NCBI GenBank assembly: GCA_963580285.1
Contig: OY757010.1
Coordinates: 66,486,406-66,550,405 of the forward strand
Direction of reading: 5' to 3'
Source: Lucinisca nassula
Taxonomy: Eukaryota; Mollusca; Bivalvia; Lucinida; Lucinidae
DNA: 64,000 nt
Part shown: positions 41,499-51,747 of the stretch, one piece after another
Layout of the letters: each line of letters opens with the position of its first letter
How positions within the stretch are numbered: position 1 is the stretch's first letter
Made by a program: the position numbers and the translations under genes
Notes under the pieces: model-generated
Database searches by the model: none
What the model saw: the letters and a program-made list of their open reading frames with translations, nothing else
What the model was told of the DNA's origin: nothing

Positions 41499-41692
41499 AA
41501 ACCCTTATTCCACTGCATAATTAATTTAGCCACAACCGTTTTCTGGTTTTGAACCAATCAAATTACTTGATGAAATTTATTATTGCAAATTCACAAACTG
41601 AATGTCAAACAGTGTAGATCCTGATCAGATGGATACAGAAGCCATCTGATCTGGTTCTACACTGATTGCACAGGTAGGGGTTGTCCTGAACT
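41499..41692. mobile_element. MITE-B copy, decayed right end
   Basis: It begins AAACCCTTATTCCACTGCAT. The hairpin GTGTAGATCCTGATCAGATG, GATACAGAAGCC, ATCTGATCTGGTTCTACACT is the family core, here in inverted orientation relative to 11518. Confidence 0.75.
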
Positions 41693-41724
41693 TTTGAGTA
41701 TTTTCCATATACATGTACATGTAT

Positions 41725-41790
41725 AGGTTGTGAGTAATCATTTGTGCGCCCTCATTGAGGTGGCTCTAATGATTACCCACAATCTATATT
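41725..41790. mobile_element. MITE-A relic
   Basis: GGTTGTGAGTAATCATTTGT, GGTGGCTCTAATGATTACCC and ACAATCTATATT form the core hairpin with decay in one arm. Confidence 0.65.
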
Positions 41791-42285
41791 GAACCCTTAT
41801 CCTGCTGAATAAATCTATTTTCCACACCAATTTTTGACTATCAGCCAATCAAATTGTTTGAAATAATGTATGTATTCATTGAATTATACAAACTGAATGG
41901 CTCCAGCCCATAGGGGCTTGGAGAAATAGATTGGGCTGCATGGTGCTTTCACACAGTGCTGAAACCGATCGCACAATGGTCTTGGTGAACCACTTAAAAG
42001 GTCTAATCATGCCCAGGTAAAGTGGTGTGAGTTGGACCGCTCCTGCAGATAAACTCTGTTTGTTTGGGATGTAGGGCTTCAGATGCCATTTCATCTCAAT
42101 GTCAGTTAAAAGTCCCACAAAATGGGAAACAACGTCTCTAAAATAACATGGACGTAAAACCTAAATCAAACAAACAAACAAACAGTATAGATCCTGATCA
42201 GAAAGCCATCTCATCTGAATCTACAGTGTTTGGCTGTTTGCAAAGGTAGGGGTTATCGTGGTTCAGAAGGATAAAGGTTAAAAAA
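41789..42285. mobile_element. MITE-B split by a SINE-4
   Basis: The left part GAACCCTTATCCTGCTGAAT runs to 41892, the right part resumes with GTATAGATCCTGATCAGAAA at 42185 and ends GGATAAAGGTTA. The SINE-4 at 41893-42184 lies between, so the SINE is younger than the MITE. Confidence 0.75.
41893..42184 (+). mobile_element. SINE-4 copy inside MITE-B
   Basis: The body from CCAGCCCATAGGGGCTTGGA to the ACCTAAATCAAACAAACAAA tail is nearly full length. Confidence 0.85.
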
Positions 42286-42388
42286 TATCCCAATTTTTTT
42301 ATTAGAAAAATGCCACTTTTAGGGTCATAATAGAAAGAATTATCTTACATGGCTGTAATGGGCAAAATGTGTGTCATCAATTGAAGGA

Positions 42389-42695
42389 TTTGTTTGTTTG
42401 TTTGATTTGAGGTTTAATGTCCCCGTTAGCACTGTATAGGTCATTTTGGAGACATTGCTTCCAGTTTTGTGTGACTTTTACCCGACATTGAGATGAAATG
42501 ACATCTCAAGCCCTGCTGTCCAATGAAACAAATAGGGTTTATAAGCATGGACAGGTCGACTCGCACTGTTTTGCCTGGGCAGGCTTAGATCCTCTAAGCG
42601 GTTTACCAGTACTCGTGTGCGGTCGGTTTCAGCTCTGTGTGGAAAGCATCATGCAGCCCATCTATTTCTTGAAGCCCCGATGGGTGGGGGCCGAA
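42389..42695 (-). mobile_element. SINE-4, full copy with 15-bp target duplication
   Basis: TCATCAATTGAAGGA flanks both sides (42374-42388 and 42696-42710). On the plus strand it starts with the TTTGTTTGTTTGTTTGATTT tail and ends with CCCGATGGGTGGGGGCC, the 5' end of the SINE. Confidence 0.9.
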
Positions 42696-42775
42696 TCATC
42701 AATTGAAGGAATCTTGTAGAGGGTCATCCCCGAAAATCTTTTGAAATTCATGAAAATAGAAAAAAAAATAAAAAT

Positions 42776-43008
42776 GTCGGGGGCCCTTTTTGTTCAAAGC
42801 ATTGTTTGCTTAACAATCTTGTTAGCAGTCAAATTGTTACCTGTTCTGGTATTTTTGCTGAAAAAATGTAAGCATCTTTTGCATTTGCAAAAGCTGCTCA
42901 CATTTTTTTCAGCAAAAATAACAATATACTTGCCATATAAATGATCAAAGTTTTATCAGCATGTTAACTAACAACATTGTTAGTTTTGAACAACTGGTCC
43001 CAGATATT
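42776..43008. mobile_element. MITE-C copy
   Basis: The hairpin GCATCTTTTGCATTTGCAAA, flanked by TATTTTTGCTGAAAAAATGT and its mirror, with TTGAACAACTGGTCCC at the right, identifies it. Confidence 0.8.
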
Positions 43009-43081
43009 TAGTTTTAAGACATGGCAGCTATACACACAGACTATACATTAAATCTTGGTTTTACAGTCACTACATTCTTTA

Positions 43082-43217
43082 TTAACCCTTTTTATACCAA
43101 ATGGAATCTTCCACCTTATATATAACAGAAGTCCATTTCAAAATTTAGGGGTGTGATCTGGGTCTGCACTGTGTGCCAGGATACCCGTTTTTCAGGTTTC
43201 TGGTATAACGTTCAGTT
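43082..43217. mobile_element. MITE-F copy
   Basis: TTAACCCTTTTTATACCAAA, TGGAATCTTCCACC, CATTTCAAAATTTAGGGGTG, a half hairpin with GATCTGGGTCTGCACTGT and TTCTGGTATAA match the segment at 21505-21766 in inverted order. Confidence 0.7.
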
Positions 43218-43880
43218 TCTTCCCCCGGCCCGTTTCTTCCCCACCTGATTTTTTTTCAGAACCACAGTCAACGAATAATTTTCAGCTCACAATTTGTTAT
43301 AAATGAGAAAAGAGACCATTCTGACTAAGTTCTGAGTCCTTTTAGCTTTAATGACAAAATTTGCTCTATCAGGGGGAACAACCTACGTCAGAGCAGTGAC
43401 GTCATAACCATTCGTAGGTTTGCTGGCGTTTACTACACAAAAGGCAATTGTCACAACAAGTAGGCGCAGTCGGTGCATTAGGACATAAAAGAATCAAACA
43501 TACTGAAATCTGTCTCAGAAATGTGGCCTTTTCTTTAAATAATTCGACACAAGCTGATTTGGCAATGATGTCGGAGCTACCATTGTTTACAGCGCCAAAT
43601 CAAATCTTGTGGCGAAGCTATCGAAGCCTTTTCAATGTTTCTAGGTGGAATAAGCTTACTTGTGGAATGCAAATATTGTTCGTTACCAGCTGAAGTATGT
43701 TTTCTGAAGACTCGTAATGTACATATCTAGTTTGAAGCATTTTATCTACCCTATTTACACCAAAATGGCCACTCCTGAAATGGGTACGACATCTCTGCTA
43801 TGATGTAGGTTGTCACCCCTGTCTATGGTACACCATTCATGGAGATGCAATAAAATATGCATCCCAATTCAAGCATCTTT
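43218..43880. other. Stretch without a recognised gene
   Basis: It begins with fragments of the CCGTTTCTTCCCCACC type also seen in the arrays to the right. An 81-codon frame at 43448-43693 has no recognised motif. Confidence 0.5.
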
Positions 43881-45961
43881 GATGAATTTTCTTTGCTTTT
43901 TAAGATATAAATTAGTATTAACTAAACAGATATAATAAGCCACAAATGTTTGGCACTCAAATCTAAATAGAATTTGGAGGCTGATTTTTCTGTCTACTAA
44001 TAATTCTTGTCATAAATTGCCTTTGCTTTTTGAGAAAAAAAAATGGTATAAACTAAAAAGATATAATAAGCAACAAATGTTTGGAGCTCACATCTAAATA
44101 CAGTTTGGAGACTGGGGGTGAGTAAGAACTGGGCCGGCCCTTTTCTTCCCCACCCCAGATTTTTCTGTTTACAAATAATTCTTGTGATAAATTTTCTTCG
44201 CTTTTTAAGACATAAATTGGTATAAACTAAAAAGATATAATAAGCAACAAATGTTTGGAGCTCAAATCTAATTAGAATTTGAAGACTGGGGTTGGGGAAG
44301 AACTGGGCTGGCCCTTTTCTTCCCCACCCCAGATTTTTCTGTTTACAAAAAATTCTTGTGATAAATTTTCTTTGCTTTTTAATGCATAAATTGGTATAAA
44401 CTAAAAAGATATAATAAGCAACAAATGTTTGGAGCTCAAATCCAAATAGAATTTGGAGACTGGGGGTGGGGAAGGACTGGGCCGACCAGTTTCTTCCCCA
44501 CCCAAGATTTTTCTGTTTACAACAAATTCTTGTGATAAATTTTCTTTGCTTTTTAAGACATAAATTGGTACAAAAGATATAATTAGCAACAAATGTTTGG
44601 AGCTCAAATCTAAATAGAATTTGGAGATTGGGGGTGGGGAAGAATTGGGCCGGCCCCTTTCTTCCCCACCCCAGATTTTTCTGTTTACAAAAAATTCTTG
44701 TGATAAATTTTCTTCGCTTTTTAAGACATAAATTGGTATAAACTAAAAAGATATAATAGGCAACAAATGTTTGGAGCTCAAATCTAAATAGAATTTGGAG
44801 ACTGGGGTTGGGGAAGAACCAGGCCAACCCGTTTCTTCCCCGCCCAAGATTATTCTGTTTACAACAAATTCTTGTGATAATTTTTTTTCGCTTTTTAAGA
44901 CATAAATTGGTATAAACTAAAAAGATGTAATAAGCAACAGATGTTTGGAGCTCAAATCTAAATAGAATTTGGAGACTGGGGTTGGGGAAGAACTGGGCCG
45001 GCCCATTTCTTCCCCATCCCAGATTTTTCTGTTTACAAAAAATTCTTGTGATAAATTTTCTTTGCTTTTTAAGACATAAATTGGTATAAACTAAAAAGAT
45101 ATAATAAGCAACAAATGTTTGGAGCTCAAATCTAAATAGAATTTGGAGACTGGGGGTCGGGAAGAACTGGGCCGGCCCATTTCTTCCCTACCCCAGACCT
45201 AAATTGGTATTTAGTATGAACTAAAAGATGTAATATGCAACAAATGATTGGAGCTCAAATCTAAATAGAATTTGGAGACTGGGGGTGGGGAAGAACTGGG
45301 CCGGCCCGTTTCTACCCCACCCCAGAGTTTTCAGTTTACAAAAAATTCTTGTGATAAATTTTCTTCGCTTTTTAAGACATAAATTGGTATAAACTAAAAA
45401 GATATAATAAGCAACAAATGTTTGGAGCTCAAAGCTAAATATAATTTGGAGACTGGGGGTGGGGAAGATCTGGGCCGGCCCGTTTCTTCCCCACCCCAGA
45501 TTTTTCTGTTTACAAAAAATTAATGTGATAAATTTTTCTTCCCTTTTTAAGGCAACAGTTGGTATAAACTAAAAAGATATAATAAGCAACAAATGTTTGG
45601 AGCTCAAATCTAAATAGAATTTGGAGACTGAGGGTGGGGATGAACTGGGCCAGCCCGTTTCTTCCCCACACCAGATTTTTCTGTTTACAAAAAATTCTTC
45701 TGATACATTGTCTTCGCTTTTTAATACATAAATTGGTATTAACTAAACAGATATAATAAGCCACAAATGTTTGGCGCTCAAATCTAAATAGAATTTGGAG
45801 ACTTGGTGTGGGGAAGAACTGGGCCGGCCCAGTTCTTCCCCACCCCAGATGTTTCCGTTTACTAATAATTCTTGTGATAAATTTCCTTTGGTTTTTAAGA
45901 CAAAAATTGGAATAAACTAAAAAGATATAATAAATAAAAAATGTTGGAGCTCAAATCTAAG
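43880..45961 (+). repeat. 174-bp satellite array, about twelve units
   Basis: The marker TTGGAGCTCA recurs at 44081, 44255, 44429, 44597, 44771, 44945, 45119, 45422 and 45597, so the period is 174 bp (58 codons) with two deviating units. Each unit holds AACTGGGCCGGCCC, then TTTCTTCCCCACCCCAGA, and CAAAAAATTCTTGTGATAAA. Because the period is a multiple of three, a minus-strand frame of 276 codons (43997-44827) stays open by repetition; it is not a gene. Confidence 0.9.
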
Positions 45962-46250
45962 TATTTGTTTGATTTGAGGTTTAAAGTCCCCGTCAACACT
46001 GTAAAGGTCATTTTGGAGACGTTGCTTCCAATTTTGTGGGACTTTTACCCGACATTGAGATGAAATGACATCTCATGCCCTGTCACCCAATGAAACCAAT
46101 AGCGTTTATTAGCATGGACGGTCCAGCTCACATCGCGGTTCCTGGACAGGCTTAGATCCTCTAAGCAGTTTACCAGTACTAGTGTGTGGGCCGGATTCAG
46201 CTCTGCGTGGAAGCATCATGCAGCCCATATATTTCTTCAAGCCCCTATGG
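45962..46250 (-). mobile_element. SINE-4 in the 174-bp array, 13-bp target duplication
   Basis: GCTCAAATCTAAG flanks both sides (45949-45961 and 46251-46263) and is monomer sequence. The SINE is full length in minus orientation. Confidence 0.9.
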
Positions 46251-46263
46251 GCTCAAATCTAAG

Positions 46264-46860
46264 CAGAATTTGGATATTGGGGGTGGGGAAGGACTGGGCC
46301 GGCCTAGTTCTTCCCCACCACAGACAACTTAAGCGTCATAAATGATTTAATTGTACATCATTATTCATTACACAAGGCTGGGGAAGAAACAGGTCGCCCC
46401 AGTTCTTCCCTGCCTCAGGCATCCTCTGATATAACTGACATAACTGCACAACACTACCCAAGCGTGGGGAAGAAACGGGCGGCCCAGTCCTCCCCCACCC
46501 AAGACATCTTCAGCAATATAACTGAAATAACTGTGCAACACTACCCAAGAGTTGGGGAAGAAATGGGCCACCCCAGTTCTTTCGAACCCCAGACATCTTC
46601 AGCCATATTACTGACATAACTATACAACACTACCCAGGGGTGGGGAAGAAATGGGTCAGCCCAGTACTTCCCCACCCCGACACCTTCAACGTCATAACTG
46701 ACTTAACAGTACAATACTTACCAAGGGTGGGAAAGAAACGGACTGGTCCAGTTCTTCCCCACCCAAGACATCTTCAGCAATATAACTGACATAACTGTAC
46801 AACACTACACAAGGGTGGGGAAGAAACAGGCCAGTTCTTCCCCACCCCTGAGTCTCCGAA
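46264..46860 (+). repeat. Shorter-period array (~96-100 bp) of TTCTTCCCCACC units
   Basis: Units of CCAGTTCTTCCCCACCC, AGACATCTTCAGC, ATATAACTGACATAACTGTA and CAACACTACCCAAGGGTGGG recur six to seven times. They share the GGGGAAGAA...TTCTTCCCC part with the 174-bp monomer but not the rest. Confidence 0.85.
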
Positions 46861-47645
46861 TTCTATTGAAATTTAAGTGCCAAACATTTGTTGCTTATTA
46901 TATCTGTTTAGTTAATACCAATTTATGTCTTTAAAAGTGAAGAAAATTTATCACAAGAATTTTTAGTAAACAGAAGCATCGAAACGGGCTGGCCCAGTTC
47001 TTCCCCACCCCCCAGTCTCCATATTATATTAAGATTTGAGCTCCAAACATTCGTTGCTTATTAAATCTGATTAGTTTATACCAATTTATGTCTTAAAAGG
47101 CTAAGGAAATTTATCACCAGAATTATCCGTAAGCAGAAACATCAGGGGTGGGGAAGAATTGGGCTGGCCAAGTTTTTCCCCACCCCAGCCTCCAAATTCT
47201 GTTGATAATAAAGCTCCAAACATTTGTTGCTTATTATATCTTTTTAGTTTATACCAATTTTTTGTCCTAAAAAGCAAAGGAAATTTATCACAAGAATTAT
47301 TTGTAAACAGAAACATCTGGGGTGGGGAAGAACTGGGCTGGCCCCCATTCTACAAATTCTAATGAAATTTAAGGGCCAAACATTTGTTGCTTATTATATC
47401 TCTGTAGTTAATACCAATTAATGTCTTTAAAAGTGAAGAACATTTATCACAAGAATTTTTAGTGAACAGAAAAATCTGGCGTGGGGAAGAAATGGGCCTG
47501 CCCAGTTCTTCCCCGGGGAAGAAATGGGCCAGCCCAGTTCTTCCCCAACCCAACTTTCAAATTATATTTAGATTGGAGCACTAAAGAGTTGTTGCTTATT
47601 ATATCTGTTTAGTTAATACCAATTAATGTCACAAAAAGCTAAGAA
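46860..47645 (-). repeat. 174-bp-type array in inverted orientation
   Basis: CCAAACATTTGTTGCTTATT, ATATCTGTTTAGTTAATACC and AATTTATGTCTTAAAA are the reverse complement of the monomer at 43.9-46.0 kb. About four to five decayed units are present. The two array halves thus face each other around the short-period array. Confidence 0.85.
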
Positions 47646-47928
47646 AATTAATCATAGATACTGGAATAGGGATGAAAATTTCCTTGGATCTCCATATATT
47701 GTATGGCATAGAGAAAATTTTGCCATTCAAGCTGTAAAGCCTCAAAACTAATTAAGAATGGTTTCTTTTTGAATTTTTAACAATTTGTCAGGCATACATT
47801 ACTCGTTCTCTATGGTTCTAAAAAAAATTTCAGCGGGGGAGAAGAAACTGACTGGGGGAGAAGAACCGGCCTGTTACAGAACTGGGCCGGCCCAGTAAAT
47901 GGGTTAAACATTAAGTTTTGAGTACCGC

Positions 47929-48117
47929 TAGAAGGTCTAAGCCTGCCCAAACAAAGTGATTCGAGGCGGACCATCCATGCATATATACCCTTTTGGTTTC
48001 CTTGGGCGGCATGCCATTTCATCTCATTGTCGGGTAAAAGTCCAGCTAAATTGGAAGCAACATCACCAAAATGACTCTAATTGTGTTGACTAAGATGTTA
48101 AACCTTAATTCAAACAA
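47929..48117 (+). mobile_element. SINE-4 3' part
   Basis: GTACCGCTAGAAGGTCTAAG through GTGTTGACTAAGATGTTAAA and the TCAAACAAAAC tail; the 5' half is missing. It directly adjoins element G2. Confidence 0.8.
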
Positions 48118-50602
48118 AACAAGAGGGCCATGATGGCCCTGGATCGCTCACCTGATCCATAGAGTAACAAGTGGGCCCTGGGGAGGGCCATTATTGACCC
48201 CAAGGTTATAATGTGTATAATGTTGAGGGAGGTCTAAAAAGGTGAAGCTTCATACCAAATATCAATAAAGGCTTGATTGTCCACTAGATGAAGCTCCATA
48301 CCAAATATCAAAGACATGGGTCTAGCAGTTTCAGAGAAGAAGATTTTTAAAGATTTTCCTATATAAGTCTATGTAAAACCAAAGGCATTTTGGGCCCAAG
48401 GGCTATAATTTGAACAATCTTGATAGAGGTCCACTAGACGAAATTTCACACCAAATATCGAAGACCTAGGCCTTGTGGTTTCACAGAAGAAAATTTTTAA
48501 AGATTTTTCCTATATAAGTCTATGTAAAACCAAAGGGCCCCGAGGCGGGGGCATTTTTGGCCTCAGGGCTATAATTTGAACAATCTTGGTAAAGGTCCAC
48601 TAGCTGAAGCTCCATACCAAATATCAAAGACCTAGGCCTTGTGGTTTCAGAGAAGAAGATTTTTCAAGATTTTCCCTTTATAAGTCTATGTAATACCAAA
48701 GGGCCCTGGAGGGGGTGGGGGGGGGGGGGGGTGGGGGGGGGTGGCATTTTGGTCCCAGGGCTATAATTTGAACAATCTTGGTAGAGGTCCACCAGATGAA
48801 GCTTCATACCAAATATTAAAGACCTTGGCCTTGCAGTTTCAGAGAAAAAGATGTTTAAAGATTTTCCCTATATAAGCCTATGTAAAACCAAGAGCCCCGG
48901 GGCGGGGGCATTTTTGGCCCCAGCACTATAATTTGAACAATCTTGGTAGGGGTCCACTAGATGAAGCTTCATACCAAATAGCAAAGACCTGGGCCTTGCA
49001 GTTTCAGAGAAGAAGATTTTTAAAGACTTTCCCTATATAAGCCCATGTAAAACCAAAGGGCCCCGGGGCAGGGGCATTTTTGGCCCAAGCAAAATAATTT
49101 GAACAATCTTGGTAGGGGTCCACTAGATGAAGCTTCATATCAAATATCAAAGACCTGGGCCTTGCGGTTTCAGAGAAGGAGATTTTTACAGATTTTCCCT
49201 ATATAAGCCCAAGTAAAACCAAAGGGCCCCGGGGCGGTGGCATTTTTGGCCCGAGGGCTATAATTTGAACGATCTTGGTAAAGATCCACTAGGTGAAGCT
49301 TCACACAAAATATCAAAGACCTGGGCCTTGCGGTTTCAGAGAAGAAGATTTTTAAAGATTTTCCCTATATAAGCCTATGTAAAACCATAGGCCCCCGGGG
49401 GCGTTTTGGCCCCAGCACTATAATTTGAACAATCTTGGTAGGGGTCCACTAGATGAAGCTTCATACCAAATAGCAAAGACCTGGGCCTTGCAGTTTCAGA
49501 GAAGAAGATTTTTAAAGACTTTCCCTATATAAGCCCATGTAAAACCAAAGGGCCCCGGGGCAGGGGCATTTTTGGCCCAAGCAAAATAATTTGAACAATC
49601 TTGGTAGGGGTCCACTAGATGAAGCTTCATATCAAATATCAAAGACCTGGGCCTTGCGGTTTCAGAGAAGGAGATTTTTACAGATTTTCCCTATATAAGC
49701 CCAAGTAAAACCAAAGGGCCCCGGGGCGGTGGCATTTTTGGCCCGAGGGCTATAATTTGAACAATCTTGGTAAAGATCCACTAGGTGAAGCTTCACACAA
49801 AATATCAAAGACCTGGGCCTTGCGGTTTCAGAGAAGAAGATTTTTAAAGATTTTCCCTATATAAGCCTATGTAAAACCATAGGCCCCCGGGGCGGGGGCG
49901 TTTTGGCCCCAGGGCTATAATTTGAACAATCTTGAAAGAAGTCCATTAGATGAAGCTTCATACCAAATATCCAAGATCTGGGCCTTGCAGTTCCAGAGAA
50001 GAAGATTTTTAAAGATTTTCCCTATATAAGCATATGTAAAACCAAAGGCCCCCGGGGCGGGGGCATTTCTGGCCCCAGGGCTATAATTTGAACAATCTTG
50101 GTAGAGGTCCACTAGGTGAAGCTTCACACCAAATATCAAAGACCTGGGCCTTGCGGTTTCAGAGAAGAAGATTTTTAAAGATTTTCCCTATATAAGCCTA
50201 TGTAAAACCAAAGGACCCCGGGACGGGGACGATTTTCGACCCAGGACTATAATTTGAACAATCTTGGTAGAGGTCCACTAGATGAAGCTTCATACCAAAT
50301 ATCGAAGACCTGGGCCTTGCGGTTTCAGAGAAGAAGATTTTTAAAGTTTTCATTTAAAAAATCTATTTTTAGCTCCTGTGACCTAGATGTGCAACAGACC
50401 GGAACCATTTGAACAACTTTGAAAGGGGACCACCTAAGGATCATTCCTGTGAAGTTTGGTCAAAATCCGATCAGTGGTTTAGGAGGAGATGTTGTTTGAA
50501 GAAAAAGTTTACGCACGCACACACGCACGCACACACGACGGACGACGGACAAAAAGTGATCACAAAAGCTCACCTCGTCACTACGTGACAGGTGAGCTAA
50601 AA
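48118..50602 (+). mobile_element. Tandem-array element G2
   Basis: It opens AACAAGAGGGCCATGATGGC, then CCTGGATCGCTCACCTGATC, and closes with GACGGACGACGGAC, TGATCACAAAAGCTCACCTC and the hairpin GTCACTACGTGAC before AGGTGAGCTAAAAAAA. These ends match G1 (36990-40154). The interior is again a ~155-165 bp array, with a right unique part sharing TTTAGGAGGAGATGTTGTTT with G1. No coding is present, so a helper in trans would be needed. Confidence 0.75.
48300..50345 (+). repeat. Monomer array of G2 with a three-monomer higher-order duplication
   Basis: Units carry ATAATTTGAACAATCTTGGT, ACCAAATATCAAAGACCTGG and GTTTCAGAGAAGAAGATTTT. The ~480 bp from about 48918 (CCCAGCACTATAATTTGAAC) to 49398 recur nearly unchanged at 49405-49885, including odd variants such as GGCCCAAGCAAAATAATTTG. 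That shows a recent duplication of three monomers. A G-rich run at 48710-48745 interrupts one unit. Confidence 0.85.
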
Positions 50603-50639
50603 AAACATTAAGTTCAGCCTAAAAAGTGGGACATATGGC

Positions 50640-50890
50640 AAAGGGCAGAATGTGTCATAGCGAATGTGTGAATGTGTGTATGAAGGTTTGTTAGCCCAGA
50701 GGCCTCATTGTTCGAGAAAGGGAGATAAACAGACAGACTTACGGTTCAGACAAGCTTGAAGAGTAGGTCAGTAATGGTTGATGGAATCATGGCAAATGGG
50801 TATATGAGGTTTCATTAGGCTAGTAGCCTTGGTGTTTGAGAAACAGAGCTGAACACACAGACTTACTGGAGCTAAACATACCGACTAAAC
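50640..50890 (+). repeat. Decayed tandem units (GTTCGAGAAAGGGAGATAAA type)
   Basis: Two units of about 120-130 bp repeat GGTTT.TTAGCC.AG and a TTGAGAAAC.GAGCT block. Related pieces occur at 51350-51560 and 53340-53720, so one array seems split by the SINE at 50893 and the element at 51748. Confidence 0.55.
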
Positions 50891-50892
50891 AC

Positions 50893-51140
50893 AAAGCACA
50901 GCCGCCCATCGGGGCCTGGAGAAATAGATTGAGCTGCATGGTGCTTCCGCACACTGAATATACTGAGTACTGGTAAACCGCTTAGAAAGTCTAAGCCTGC
51001 CCAGGCAAAGTAGTGTGAGTCGGACTAGCCCTGCATATAAACCCTAGTGTTTGTTTGGGCTTGAGGTGTTGTTTTATCTCAATGTTGGGTAAAAGTCGCA
51101 CAAAACTGGAAGCAATGTCTCCAAAATGACCTAAACAGTG
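50893..51140 (+). mobile_element. SINE-4 copy, ends truncated
   Basis: The body from CCGCCCATCGGGGCCTGGAG to CAAAATGACCTAAACAGTGT is followed by a T-run instead of the usual tail. Confidence 0.8.
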
Positions 51141-51596
51141 TTTTTTTTTTGTTGTTGTTTTTTGGTTTTATGGCCCTTTCAAGATTATTTCACTTATGTT
51201 CGAGCCGATGGTTATTCATAGGTGGGCAAAAGCTGTCGTATTGGGAGAAAAGAAAAAAACACTTGGCCTTCTGTTGCAGAACTTGGCGTCTAACATGCAT
51301 GATCTGAGCGAAGCTTGAACCACAGAGTGAGAGACCTAATGGTTGAGCATTGCTTATAGGCATGGGCGTTTAAGTAACAGAGCTAAAGGCACTGACTAAA
51401 TATTGTTCAGCCAAGCATGAAAAGTAGGTCAAGGTCAGTTATGTACAATGACACTCACTTTGGACAGGGTGCATCATGTTAAGTGTGTATGTGTGTGCCT
51501 TGGGACCTCAGTATTTGATGATGACTAAACATTGTTCTGCCAAACATGAGAAAAATTAGTACTGTAATGATCGTAATTAGTGGGACAGGCAGGTCT

Positions 51597-51665
51597 ATGC
51601 AAACAGTGCAAACCCAAGGAGCAGTCTGATCAGGGTCTACACTGTTTGCCATTCCATCTGCACCT
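51597..51665. mobile_element. MITE-B type hairpin relic
   Basis: CAAACAGTGCAAACC, then GCAGTCTGATCAGGGTCTAC, ACTGTTTGCCATTC; one arm only is well kept. Confidence 0.5.
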
Positions 51666-51747
51666 TTTGGACTCTTTGCTGTATCATGAAACAAATTTGT
51701 TAAAATTCTAGGAGAATTAACAGCAAGTCCGCAAGGTGTCCCAATTT

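Noticed and set aside
43448..43693. 81-codon frame as a small gene
   Set aside because: No motif, no coding support, located between a MITE and satellite DNA.
43997..44827. Long 276-codon minus-strand frame as a protein gene
   Set aside because: It repeats the 174-bp satellite unit; no start context, motif or sign of selection is visible.
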